Below are positions 1 to 6,643 of a stretch of 60,175 bases of DNA, one piece after another. Below the pieces are notes generated by a model that was not told where the DNA came from, searched no databases, and saw only the letters and a program-made list of their open reading frames with translations. The position numbers were made by a program, and so were the translations under genes. Source of the DNA: a virus; the IMG/VR virus record IMGVR_UViG_3300044801_000195, positions 1 through 60,175 of that record; one strand, written 5' to 3'. The first letter of the stretch is position 1; each line of letters opens with the position of its first letter.

Positions 1-357
1 CTGCTGCCCCACGCTTCAACGCTCGGCTGGCTGCTGTCCCACGCTTCAACGCTCGGCTGGCTGCTGTCCCTCGCTTCAACGCGCGGCTGGCTGCTGTCCC
101 TCGCTTCAACGCGCGGCTGGCTGCTGTCCCTCGCTTCAACGCGCGGCTGGCTGCTGTCCCTCGCTACGACGCGCGGCCGGCTGCTGTCCCACGCTACGAC
201 GCGCGGCCGGCTGCTGTCCCACGCTTCAACGCTCGGCTGGCTGCTGTCCCTCGCTTCAACGCGCGGCTGGCTGCTGTCCCTCGCTTCAACGCGCGGCTGG
301 CTGCTGCCCCACGCTACGACGCGCGGCTGGCTGCTGCCCCACGCTACGACGCGTAGG
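1..357 (-). repeat. 30-bp tandem repeat array, left part
   Basis: About twelve direct 30-bp units occupy the left contig end. Units differ at a few fixed positions (CCCC/TCCC, TTCAA/TACGA, GCTC/GCGC), and those changes alter single residues without breaking frame. On the minus strand each unit encodes one decapeptide of the type VEARDSSQPR. Positions 1-126 are identical to 60019-60144 at the right end and then diverge, as expected when an assembler stops inside a repeat. There are no unique spacers, so this is not a CRISPR array. Confidence 0.95.
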
Positions 358-500
358 CTCACACCACCCATAACCTTGATGAATGGCGCCGCATTTCCGC
401 CAATCTTAATATCGAAATCCCCCTTGACTAGAGTAATCTCGTAGTTTTGATCCTTCTCAAGAGCAGCATCCAACTCGGCTTGCGTCCTGATTTCTTTCAT
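1..500 (-). CDS. Decapeptide-repeat protein, N-terminal half (gene split by contig ends)
   Basis: The ATG at 500-498 overlaps the stop of the upstream gene (ATGA), so translation is probably coupled. About 47 non-repetitive residues (MKEIRTQAELDAALEK...) lead into decapeptides of consensus V-[EV]-A-[RW]-[DG]-S-S-Q-P-R, in frame to the contig edge. The rest of the protein is read from 60175 to 59304: joining the ends in repeat register (dropping 7 nt plus any multiple of 30) keeps one open frame. Short xAxxSS repeats of this kind are expected to form a narrow beta-solenoid. Phage and actinobacterial proteins with the same repeats and a similar C-terminal domain exist (I recall DUF7666). Function unknown. 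Confidence 0.85.
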   Translation of the reverse strand, partial: MKEIRTQAELDAALEKDQNYEITLVKGDFDIKIGGNAAPFIKVMGGVSLRVVAWGSSQPRVVAWGSSQPRVEARDSSQPRVEARDSSQPSVEAWDSSRPRVVAWDSSRPRVVARDSSQPRVEARDSSQPRVEARDSSQPRVEARDSSQPSVEAWDSSQPSVEAWGS

Positions 501-1396
501 GCCGCTTTCCTTTCCTGATCTTCGTCGCCCCAGCCCGTCCGCCACTCGTCGGCTTCGGCCTGGCGCTCCTGTGTCCGGTATTCGCCTGGCACCGCGCGGA
601 CACTCTTGCCCGCGCGCCGGTCTGTCCGCCCGCGTTCGTAGGCGGCCTGCATCGGGTCCTCGGAAGGACCGTCTCCTTCCTCTCGATCGAATGAGGGGGC
701 GTCCGGCGACTTGAGGGGTTGCGTGGGGGCCGCCCCTCCCGCTGCGCCGGACGCCGGCGTACCCGCGAGGGATTCGGGGTACGCCATCGCGCGCTTGCCA
801 CCTCCAAGCGGGGCGCGCGAATCTGGTTCGCTGGCGAAATCTTTCTTCGCCGCGATTTCTTTAAAGTTCTGCATGCTGGGTTGAAGAGCCCTCTGCCTCG
901 GTGCATCGAGGCAGCCCCAGAACTCCCTCAACGCCACGGTTCCGTTCAGCGCCGCGGCCTTGGCCGCCTTCTCGTCATCGGCGGCGTGCGGACTTTCTGG
1001 CTCGGACTGGAGCGGTTGAACGGTGTAGGGTTTCCGGTTCGCTCGCGTTACCGTGAGCGCCATGGTGACCGGCTTATCGATGTCCGACACGTGAGAAATC
1101 CGGACACCGCCAACCGCGACGCCTCCGAACAACACCTTATCGTCCCGGTAAATCTTTATTTTCCGGCCAGTGTATGCCTTCGCGTCCGGACCCCAGAGGT
1201 TCACAAGCACGCGGCGCATACTCTTGCACGGCTTGAAAGGTTTTCCGTTGTCGCCGTCGAAGTGAATAGCTACAGGCTGGTCGGCCTCGGAGCATAGCTC
1301 GACACCTGTAATCTGAATTATCCTGCTAGCTCCGATAAGATCGTCAGCGTTCAACTGATCGCTTTTGGGCGCAATTGTTCTGCGGAGATCGATCAT
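497..1396 (-). CDS. Phage recombination-associated protein with Rmf-like tail
   Basis: 299 aa. The N-terminal half (LNADDLIG, KPCKSMRRVLVNLWGPDA, VGGVRISHVSDI) matches a conserved alphaproteobacterial phage family that sits beside YqaJ exonucleases, so a role with the exonuclease (annealing or ssDNA binding) is plausible but unproven. The middle is a disordered Ala/Pro/Ser linker. The last ~45 residues (AYERGRTDRRAG..., EADEWRTGW) resemble the short ribosome modulation factor/CrpP-like motif, with G-rich helix and W..GW end. It overlaps the exonuclease gene at its start and the repeat gene at its end by 4 nt each, within the leftward operon. Confidence 0.8.
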   Translation of the reverse strand: MIDLRRTIAPKSDQLNADDLIGASRIIQITGVELCSEADQPVAIHFDGDNGKPFKPCKSMRRVLVNLWGPDAKAYTGRKIKIYRDDKVLFGGVAVGGVRISHVSDIDKPVTMALTVTRANRKPYTVQPLQSEPESPHAADDEKAAKAAALNGTVALREFWGCLDAPRQRALQPSMQNFKEIAAKKDFASEPDSRAPLGGGKRAMAYPESLAGTPASGAAGGAAPTQPLKSPDAPSFDREEGDGPSEDPMQAAYERGRTDRRAGKSVRAVPGEYRTQERQAEADEWRTGWGDEDQERKAA

Positions 1397-2073
1397 ATGT
1401 ACATCTCCTGTTCAATGGTGCGTTTTGTTGGCATAAGGCGACGGGACTTTACCGCTTCGTTATAGAGTGCGAGTTGCTTCCGAATCGCGTTCTCGAACGC
1501 AAATGCCGCCTTCTCTATTGCAAGTTGGATGTCTGGATCGGCTTTGGCGCGGATGACATCCATCGGCAGTCCGCCACAGTAGGAGACGTAATCCCACCAT
1601 GGCCGTTCGGTAACGAGCATGGAGGTTTGGACCTGGATGATGTGCTCCTCGGGCACTTCACCAGCAACAATCGTCGAAAATTGATATTTTTGCCGGCGCG
1701 ATTTGCATTCTATCCCGCCATCGCCGCCAACTAGGCCATCTGGCGAGCACCCGACAGTGAACCCCCATTTATCGTTAGTGACAAACCCCGTCTTCTCTAC
1801 GGGGGCGTAGCGTTGGCCGTAGGCGAACACCGCAACAATCTCGTCTTCCTTGCCGCGCAGCATGTCATCGCTGATATAGGACGGTTCGACATACTGAGTA
1901 ATGCGCTGAGCCGCCAGTTCATTCAGGTGTGACCGCGATGCGGGATTGTCCGCATACTTAAGAGTTTTTGCGGTGATGATGTATTTCATCTCGCTCGCCG
2001 TGAGTATGCCGCAACGAAGGGCGTACCACTCGTCGCTGCCTTGCTCGATTTCCGGGTAATATCTAATCGCCAT
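1393..2073 (-). CDS. YqaJ/lambda-exonuclease-type recombinase
   Basis: 226 aa, normal length for YqaJ-type viral exonucleases (PD-(D/E)XK fold), which resect dsDNA ends for single-strand annealing. Visible motifs: QGSDEWYALR at 11-20, SPDG at 110-113 (catalytic Asp), IECK at 121-124 (catalytic Glu and Lys) and HIIQVQTSM near 144-152. The start ATG at 2073 gives the family's usual N-terminus. Its stop overlaps the next gene by 4 nt. As the lambda exo counterpart it fits a leftward early operon running from the repressor to the integrase. Confidence 0.9.
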   Translation of the reverse strand: MAIRYYPEIEQGSDEWYALRCGILTASEMKYIITAKTLKYADNPASRSHLNELAAQRITQYVEPSYISDDMLRGKEDEIVAVFAYGQRYAPVEKTGFVTNDKWGFTVGCSPDGLVGGDGGIECKSRRQKYQFSTIVAGEVPEEHIIQVQTSMLVTERPWWDYVSYCGGLPMDVIRAKADPDIQLAIEKAAFAFENAIRKQLALYNEAVKSRRLMPTKRTIEQEMYI

Positions 2074-2094
2074 GGTATCTATTTCTCCAGAGTC

Positions 2095-2325
2095 TCACGA
2101 TATCCCTCCATCTTTCAGTGCCCGGATCGACATCGCGATCCGCCGGGCGGCGCCCGCGCCGGCGAGCAGATCGGACCGCCCCAAACCGGATTCGTAATCG
2201 GCACGATTTTCAAGCCGTGCCGCTTCGGCATCGGCAACAAACGCGGCGAGTTCGATAAGGGCGCCATCCAAAGCCACGATACCCTCATGGACGATGCTTT
2301 CGATTTCCCGTGAAGCGATCTTCAT
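2095..2325 (-). CDS. Small hypothetical early protein
   Basis: 76 aa from the ATG at 2325, chosen because it overlaps the previous stop as ATGA; a longer start at 2367 would lie inside the upstream gene. Begins MKIASREIESIVHEG and is largely helical with many Ala and Glu. No family recognised. It lies just upstream of the exonuclease in the same operon. Confidence 0.65.
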   Translation of the reverse strand: MKIASREIESIVHEGIVALDGALIELAAFVADAEAARLENRADYESGLGRSDLLAGAGAARRIAMSIRALKDGGIS

Positions 2326-2600
2326 GACGGCCTTTCTTTCCTGACGGAAACGGAAACGGAGACGCATGACGCCTTGATAATACCAAGCAGCTCGAAGGCA
2401 TCGTGGGGGGTCGCGTCATGGCGGCCGGCAAGCGCGGTAATCCGCATCTCGATGGAACGCAGCGTTTTTTCGAGTTCGGCGACGCGGGTGTTGCGAAGTT
2501 CGAGCATCGACTGGAGCCGCGTCGAATGGATGCAAAGCTCGTTGGCGCTCCGCATGACGATGCACTGCAGTTCATCGAGGGGTGAGGTTTCGATGGTCAT
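2322..2600 (-). CDS. Small helical early protein
   Basis: 92 aa. The ATG at 2600 overlaps the upstream stop (ATGA) and has GGAGG upstream. A heptad-like stretch (LQSMLELRNTRVAELEKTL) suggests a coiled coil. No homologue recognised. Part of the ATGA-linked leftward gene chain. Confidence 0.65.
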   Translation of the reverse strand: MTIETSPLDELQCIVMRSANELCIHSTRLQSMLELRNTRVAELEKTLRSIEMRITALAGRHDATPHDAFELLGIIKASCVSVSVSVRKERPS

Positions 2601-2959
2601 TGCTCCGCCTCCTCGCACGGTATCGCGTCGACGAGGTTGATGGTGCGCGGAGACGGGGCGAGACGTTTGGGGTTAACGCTCATGGCCCCGCCTCCGCGCT
2701 TCTCGCCAGCGCCGCCAAGGGGGCAGGCGGGCCGGGGAAATTTAAGTGGCACATGACCGTCCACGGCGATGCGTTGGGCGAGCGCCGCGATCTCAATGGC
2801 GCAGGCTACGCCATCGCCATGGCTTGTCGCCGTCAGCAGCTCCGATGCCGCCGCGAACAGGCGCGCCATGCAAAGACGCGGATCGCCATATTGCGCACGG
2901 TCACGCACAACCGCGAAGGCGGCGCGCTGGCGGAAGTCTTGATCGGACATCGCGCTCAT
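2597..2959 (-). CDS. Hypothetical early protein
   Basis: 120 aa, start ATG 2959 overlapping the previous stop; an in-frame ATG at 2950 is also possible. The N-terminal part is helical (DQDFRQRAAFAVVRDRAQYG) and the C-terminal part is Pro/Arg-rich. No family recognised. Confidence 0.6.
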   Translation of the reverse strand: MSAMSDQDFRQRAAFAVVRDRAQYGDPRLCMARLFAAASELLTATSHGDGVACAIEIAALAQRIAVDGHVPLKFPRPACPLGGAGEKRGGGAMSVNPKRLAPSPRTINLVDAIPCEEAEQ

Positions 2960-3159
2960 GACTGGCCTCCTTCCTCGGGAGTGAGGGTGGGATTGAGGTG
3001 AAGCAACCGGAAAGCCTTGCCTGCTTCTTCGGCCGCGATGCTCAGATTTTGCACGGCGGCCACCGCGCCAACCAGGGGCTTGCCATCCGCGTTTAGGCGC
3101 CAGGCTTCCAAGAGGACCGCGATGGCGGCGTGGATATGCATGAGATAAATGCCATTCAT
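2956..3159 (-). CDS. Small helical hypothetical protein
   Basis: 67 aa, all-helical (AAIAVLLEAWRLNADGKPLVGAV in part). It is linked to both neighbours by 4-nt ATGA overlaps. No function recognised. Confidence 0.6.
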   Translation of the reverse strand: MNGIYLMHIHAAIAVLLEAWRLNADGKPLVGAVAAVQNLSIAAEEAGKAFRLLHLNPTLTPEEGGQS

Positions 3160-3347
3160 GGAGAGGTCCTCGCCTTTTTAGATTTGCGCCGGCGTTGTTT
3201 GGACGGCTTGGTTTTGACTTGCTCCAGTTTCCGCTCGCTATCCCCGCAGCTAGGGCACATCACGGGATAACCCGCGCGGGTGTCGAGATACTCTCCGCAG
3301 CAAGAGCAGCAGGTGCCGTCGAGCATCATTTCCGCGTATTCGCCCAT
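3156..3347 (-). CDS. Small zinc-ribbon protein
   Basis: 63 aa. The start at 3347 shares its T with the previous stop (TGATG). Two CxxC pairs (CCSCCGEYLD near residues 14-23 and MCPSCGDSE near 30-38) form a likely zinc ribbon, followed by a very basic Lys/Arg tail. Probably a small nucleic-acid-binding protein; exact role unknown. Confidence 0.7.
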   Translation of the reverse strand: MGEYAEMMLDGTCCSCCGEYLDTRAGYPVMCPSCGDSERKLEQVKTKPSKQRRRKSKKARTSP

Positions 3348-3754
3348 CACGCGGCCTTCCTCTGTGAGATGGCGAGAAAGGCGCGGTAGCCCCGTCCCAC
3401 GATGCGTTTCCAATCGGTGGCGGCGTGATCGCGGAAGGCGTTCTCGATGCCGCCCCAGTCGAGCTTCACGAAGTCTTCGGCGGCGTTGGCGATGCCGCCT
3501 TCAAGCTCTTGGGCGTCCTGTTCGCTGCCCCAGAACAGGTTGCGGATTTCGATATCGGAATCTTCGTCGTCCTGGACCAGGCGCATGAAGAGCTGGACGA
3601 CGCCGAACCCGCGCTTGGGTTCGACGAAGGCAAGCGCGCCGTCTTTGGTGCAGAACAGCCCGGCTTCGAGTTCGCAAAGATATAAGAGGGGGTAGACTGG
3701 ACCGTCATTGGGCAGCTCGTGCCCAAAGCGGCCGTCGATCTGGATAAGGGTCAT
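3347..3754 (-). CDS. First gene of leftward early operon, unknown
   Basis: 135 aa from ATG 3754. An upstream ATG at 3787 would lie only 2 nt below the -10 box of the promoter at 3790-3818, so the downstream start is preferred. Acidic, with TLIQIDGRFGHELPNDG at the N-terminus and FVKLDWGGIENAF near the C-terminus. No family recognised. Confidence 0.65.
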   Translation of the reverse strand: MTLIQIDGRFGHELPNDGPVYPLLYLCELEAGLFCTKDGALAFVEPKRGFGVVQLFMRLVQDDEDSDIEIRNLFWGSEQDAQELEGGIANAAEDFVKLDWGGIENAFRDHAATDWKRIVGRGYRAFLAISQRKAA

Positions 3755-3789
3755 TGGAGGTGGCCTTGCGATGTATGATCTACTCATCC

Positions 3790-3818
3790 ATACAAGCGCA
3801 GGCTGAAGCGCCCGTCAA
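3790..3818 (-). promoter_or_regulatory. Putative leftward early promoter (PL-like)
   Basis: On the minus strand TTGACG (3818-3813), 17-nt spacer, TTGTAT (3795-3790). It sits just upstream of the leftward gene chain and below a TATGA-N5-TCATA palindrome that could bind the repressor. Confidence 0.6.
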
Positions 3819-3827
3819 GCAAAAACT

Positions 3828-3842
3828 TATGAAAATCTCATA
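3828..3842. promoter_or_regulatory. Putative repressor operator at the leftward promoter
   Basis: Inverted repeat TATGA-AAATC-TCATA. The half-site is the same as in the palindromes at 4518-4555 between repressor and Cro genes, so this is a candidate OL. By inspection only. Confidence 0.45.
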
Positions 3843-3854
3843 TATGCGAAAAAG

Positions 3855-4523
3855 TCAGAAATCGATGATCGCCGAGCGGACCCGGCCAAGGATGTAGTTA
3901 TCCTTGTCCGGCACGAATGTAATGGTTTCAAAGGATATGTTCGAGGGCGTGAGCACGATGTAGGTGACTCCATCCTGGATCGTGCGTCCGAACCGCCGCA
4001 CGAGCGCTTCCTGGAAACCCTTGACGATGGCCATCACCAAATCGCCAGGCTGCGGTTCGCTGGCCGGATCGGTGATCGCGATGTCTCCCGGTTTCAGCGA
4101 TGGCACAATTCGTTGGACCATCGATTTATCGGTGATTGAAACGGCGAACGCAGTATGTGGCGTATCCTTAGGCATGGCAATGTACTCAACAGGTTCTGCT
4201 GGAAGTACATTATCTCTAATTTGTGCAAAAATCATCAATTCTTTTAGCGCATAGAGAGGAATTTGCTTAAGAGGAACAATTAATTGCGAAATTTTGTGCG
4301 GCTTGATGGGTGCTTCCCCGCCTTTGCCGTACAAAAGCCAATCGACGGACACCGCGAAAAACCGGGCATAGCGAATTAGCTCCTTCCGAGGAATTAAGCC
4401 GTACCGTTCGTGCCCCGAATAGGTGGAATAAACGACTCCAATGGCTGCAGCCGCCTTGCGAGCCGATTTATAGCCTCGCTTCTCGCGCGCCCGTTTTAAT
4501 CGTGTTCCCATGTGGTCATTCAT
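3855..4523 (-). CDS. CI-like repressor, HTH plus S24-peptidase fold
   Basis: 222 aa. Residues 6-60 form an HTH_3/XRE domain (TRLKRAREKRGYKSARKAAA...). Residues ~110-222 look like the LexA/S24 C-terminal domain: Ser134 in TDKSM, then PGD, PQPGDLVMA and EALVRRFGR. The catalytic Lys expected in 'TVKR' is Arg (R176), and no Ala-Gly cleavage site is obvious, so RecA-stimulated self-cleavage may be lost. It is divergent from the Cro-like gene, as in lambdoid immunity regions. No good Shine-Dalgarno precedes ATG 4523; ATG 4511 is an alternative. Confidence 0.88.
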   Translation of the reverse strand: MNDHMGTRLKRAREKRGYKSARKAAAAIGVVYSTYSGHERYGLIPRKELIRYARFFAVSVDWLLYGKGGEAPIKPHKISQLIVPLKQIPLYALKELMIFAQIRDNVLPAEPVEYIAMPKDTPHTAFAVSITDKSMVQRIVPSLKPGDIAITDPASEPQPGDLVMAIVKGFQEALVRRFGRTIQDGVTYIVLTPSNISFETITFVPDKDNYILGRVRSAIIDF

Positions 4524-4555
4524 AATGAATTTTTCATAACCGCTGCAACTATGAA
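4518..4555. promoter_or_regulatory. Putative operator palindromes between repressor and Cro
   Basis: Two inverted repeats: ATTCAT-A-ATGAAT (4518-4530), overlapping the repressor start, and TTCATA-N11-TATGAA (4533-4555). Both share half-sites with the element at 3828-3842. Candidates for binding by the repressor and Cro-like proteins. Confidence 0.5.
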
Positions 4556-4562
4556 TTGGCCA

Positions 4563-4592
4563 TTGACGGAATTTATGGATTGCTCATATGCT
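4563..4592 (+). promoter_or_regulatory. Putative rightward early promoter (PR-like)
   Basis: TTGACG (4563-4568) followed after 17-18 nt by ATATGC/TATGCT (4586-4592). Transcription would begin near 4599, making the Cro-like message leaderless or nearly so if ATG 4599 is used. Confidence 0.5.
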
Positions 4593-4598
4593 AAGCGC

Positions 4599-4910
4599 AT
4601 GACACATAAGGTTAATTTATCCACGCATGCGGAGCTAATGCGCGGCTTGGGGGGCTACAAAGCGGTGTCCGAGGCGTTGACGGGGGCGTTAGCCGAGGAC
4701 GTTCCCTATCCGACCGTCGCCTCGTGGGCGGTCAACGGTATCCCGGTGCGCGTTTGGACGGAATTCATCGCCTTCGCGAAGGACGCGGGCGTCACGGTTA
4801 CAGCCGACGAATTGCTGCGCACCCGTCCGCGGCGGACGAAGATCGAGCGGCGGATAAGGCGTAAACACTCGCGCGCTGGAATCGCGGCAAGTCATGGGGT
4901 GGCGTCATGA
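4599..4910 (+). CDS. Cro-like small HTH regulator
   Basis: 103 aa from ATG 4599. GGYKAVSEALTG...VPYPTVASWAVNG...VRVWTEFIAFAKDAG is a typical Cro/YdaS-type helix-turn-helix in which the serine-tryptophan turn ends helix 3. The C-terminus is basic. First gene of the rightward operon, divergent from the repressor; it overlaps the next gene by 4 nt (ATGA). Confidence 0.75.
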   Translation: MTHKVNLSTHAELMRGLGGYKAVSEALTGALAEDVPYPTVASWAVNGIPVRVWTEFIAFAKDAGVTVTADELLRTRPRRTKIERRIRRKHSRAGIAASHGVAS

Positions 4911-5350
4911 CGGCCACTCATGCGAGGGCGGCATGGCCCGTGGAACTATTCGAGAAAGCCGCGGCAATGTGGCGCGAAGGCGCATCGGGCGCCATGATAG
5001 GCGCCGCCATCGGCAAAACCCGTGAGGCGATCATAGGGGCGATGCATAGGGCTGGCGTCCGGCAAGGTTCAAAAAACTCCGCGAACGACAAGCGATTCAA
5101 GCCAGGACCGCGGAGAAACTATCGGGCCGCGCCCATGGCGCAATCGAAATTCAGGCTATTCCCAATCCTCGGCGCCAGCAATGAAATCAGGCGGAATCCG
5201 CCCGCACCGGTCAAGATGGACACAATCCCTTCCGCGCCTGAATCGCTGCGTCTGCCCATGACACAACTTGAGACCGGCCGGTGCCACTGGCCAACCCATG
5301 AGCAAGGCGGCCTGCATCTTTTCTGCGGCCAGCCCACCGATCCCTTTTAG
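4907..5350 (+). CDS. GcrA-like regulator, truncated C-terminus
   Basis: 147 aa. The N-terminus (WPVELFEKAAAMWREGASGA, IGKTREAIIGAMHRAG) is the GcrA DNA-binding helix-turn-helix. The C-terminal block GRCHWP...LHLFCG is the GcrA sigma70-contact motif (C-[RH]-W-P...FCG). GcrA controls cell-cycle promoters in alphaproteobacteria, so a phage copy may redirect host transcription. The frame ends with TAG at 5348-5350, yet the codons beyond it read VYCPCHGRAV, like the normal GcrA ending (YCxxH). The full-length form therefore seems cut by an amber codon. Confidence 0.82.
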   Translation: MTATHARAAWPVELFEKAAAMWREGASGAMIGAAIGKTREAIIGAMHRAGVRQGSKNSANDKRFKPGPRRNYRAAPMAQSKFRLFPILGASNEIRRNPPAPVKMDTIPSAPESLRLPMTQLETGRCHWPTHEQGGLHLFCGQPTDPF

Positions 5351-5475
5351 GTCTATTGCCCTTGTCATGGCCGGGCGGTCACCGGCCGTGGAATGCGTCA
5401 ACTAAAGGCTCAAGCCAAAGCCGCGCAATGGAGTTCGTGCAATGCTGGATGTTGAGAGCTGGCTGAAGTCCAAGG

Positions 5476-5910
5476 ATGGCTAGAAAGCGATGGATGCCTT
5501 GCGCCAAGGCGATGGATGCCTTGCGCCAAGGCGATGACCTGAAAGCGGTCGCAACGCGCTTTAAGGTCTCGCAGGATTACTTAAACCGCGCCATTGCATT
5601 CTCGCGAGTGCTGCCGCCGTGGGCGGTAGAGGCGGTCAGGATGTACAAAGCCGGAAACTTGATCGGCGAGATCAAGCGGAAAACCGGTGTCACCCATAGG
5701 GTGCTTTACCACGCGCTCACTGAAATGCATGTCGATTACCGCCACAAGCACTATTCGGCCGGTGCGGGCGCTTGGTGCGCTTGGTGCGGAGACCCGCTCC
5801 CCGCCGGCTTCAACCGCAAAACATGCGACGGCGAATGTTTAAGCGAGTTGATGTCCGATTATGCACGCCGGCGCCACCGGGCCAAGGAGGAGTTCCAATC
5901 ATGCGCGTAA
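5476..5910 (+). CDS. Putative HTH protein with C-terminal zinc motif
   Basis: 144 aa. KAVATRFKVSQDYLNRAI resembles a helix-turn-helix; WCAWCGDPLP...KTCDGECLSEL near the end is a four-Cys zinc-ribbon-like element. The 5' end contains a 22-bp tandem duplication, so the true start is unclear: ATG 5476 reads through both copies, and ATG 5512 in the second copy gives a shorter protein starting MDALRQGDD. Function probably regulatory. Confidence 0.6.
   Translation: MARKRWMPCAKAMDALRQGDDLKAVATRFKVSQDYLNRAIAFSRVLPPWAVEAVRMYKAGNLIGEIKRKTGVTHRVLYHALTEMHVDYRHKHYSAGAGAWCAWCGDPLPAGFNRKTCDGECLSELMSDYARRRHRAKEEFQSCA
5487..5530 (+). repeat. 22-bp tandem duplication at gene start
   Basis: Two identical 22-nt copies (5487-5508 and 5509-5530). 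Because 22 is not a multiple of 3, the copies are read in different frames and the duplication changes which upstream ATG is in frame with the downstream gene. Confidence 0.95.
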
Positions 5911-6176
5911 ACGGCATCGATCTGACCCCTTTCTCTCCCCAGCAGCAAGTCTTCATTTCGACGCTGGCGCTGCGCCACCCTGGCCTCGTTAGCAGCCGCG
6001 AGCTGATCGAGGCGATCTTTCCCGATCCCGATGAAGAGCCCGATGGCGCCGCCCGCATCGTCAACGTCCAGGCCCATAGAATCCGCGCGAGATGGAATAA
6101 TCGCGACTGGCGTCTCGCCTCGCGTCTCGGGCGCAGCGGCGGCTATTATCTGGAGCGTATCCATGCCGGCGATTAA
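5901..6176 (+). CDS. OmpR/PhoB-type winged-helix DNA-binding protein
   Basis: 91 aa, start ATG 5901 with AGGAGG upstream. The whole protein resembles the Trans_reg_C winged helix without a receiver domain: FSPQQQVFISTLALRHPG, SSRELIEAIFPD, ARIVNVQAHRIRARW (recognition helix) and the wing hairpin RSGGYYLE. It overlaps its neighbours at both ends in the rightward operon. Likely a transcription regulator or terminase-like DNA binder. Confidence 0.7.
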   Translation: MRVNGIDLTPFSPQQQVFISTLALRHPGLVSSRELIEAIFPDPDEEPDGAARIVNVQAHRIRARWNNRDWRLASRLGRSGGYYLERIHAGD

Positions 6177-6636
6177 GTGTGCGCTGCTGGGCATCGCGGT
6201 GGACGCTCAAATCAAGTCGTCCAAAACGGGCAAGGAATATCTCGCCATCGAGCTGGCTGGCGACGATGAAGATGGCGACAAGCTCTGGGTCGCGTCCTTC
6301 CAGGGCGTGAAGCGATTGGTCGAGATCATCAAGCCGGGTTCGCATCTCTACATCAAGGGCAAGGTCAAGCTCAACCGCTGGACTGGCTCGGATGGCGTTG
6401 CGCGCGCCGCACTCGCGATCACCGCCTCGGAGGTCGAGGTTTTGTTCGAACGCGAACCCACTCTCGATTTGAACGGCCGCAAAGCCCGCGGCGCGGGCGC
6501 TTACATGGCCGGCGGTCCTGGAACCGAGTTTACGTCCGTGCCCGCGCCCAAGGACGGCAAGACTAGGCACGAGCGCCCCTTCGACGATCCCATAGACGAC
6601 ATTATGCACGGCCCGGACCAGCAACCCAACGCATGA
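6163..6636 (+). CDS. OB-fold SSB-like protein
   Basis: 157 aa from ATG 6163. GKEYLAIELAGDD, KLWVASFQGVKRLVE, GSHLYIKGKVKLNRW and the following beta strand follow the SSB OB-fold order, and an acidic, disordered tail ends in DDIMHGPDQQPNA. It precedes the primase-helicase by 7 nt, which suggests ssDNA binding at the fork. This is a second SSB-type gene besides the one at 10661. Confidence 0.7.
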   Translation: MPAIKCALLGIAVDAQIKSSKTGKEYLAIELAGDDEDGDKLWVASFQGVKRLVEIIKPGSHLYIKGKVKLNRWTGSDGVARAALAITASEVEVLFEREPTLDLNGRKARGAGAYMAGGPGTEFTSVPAPKDGKTRHERPFDDPIDDIMHGPDQQPNA

Positions 6637-6643
6637 GGTCTTC

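Noticed and set aside
1-357. Possible CRISPR array from 30-bp direct repeats at both ends
   Set aside because: Units are back-to-back with no spacers, carry codon-level variation in one frame, and translate to a decapeptide repeat.
5340-5500. Amber (TAG) recoding, suggested by coding-like sequence after TAG in the GcrA-like gene and in the leader of the next gene
   Set aside because: Well-supported genes such as the F-like head gene (stop at 21437) and 30878-31210 end in TAG, so TAG is a normal stop here.
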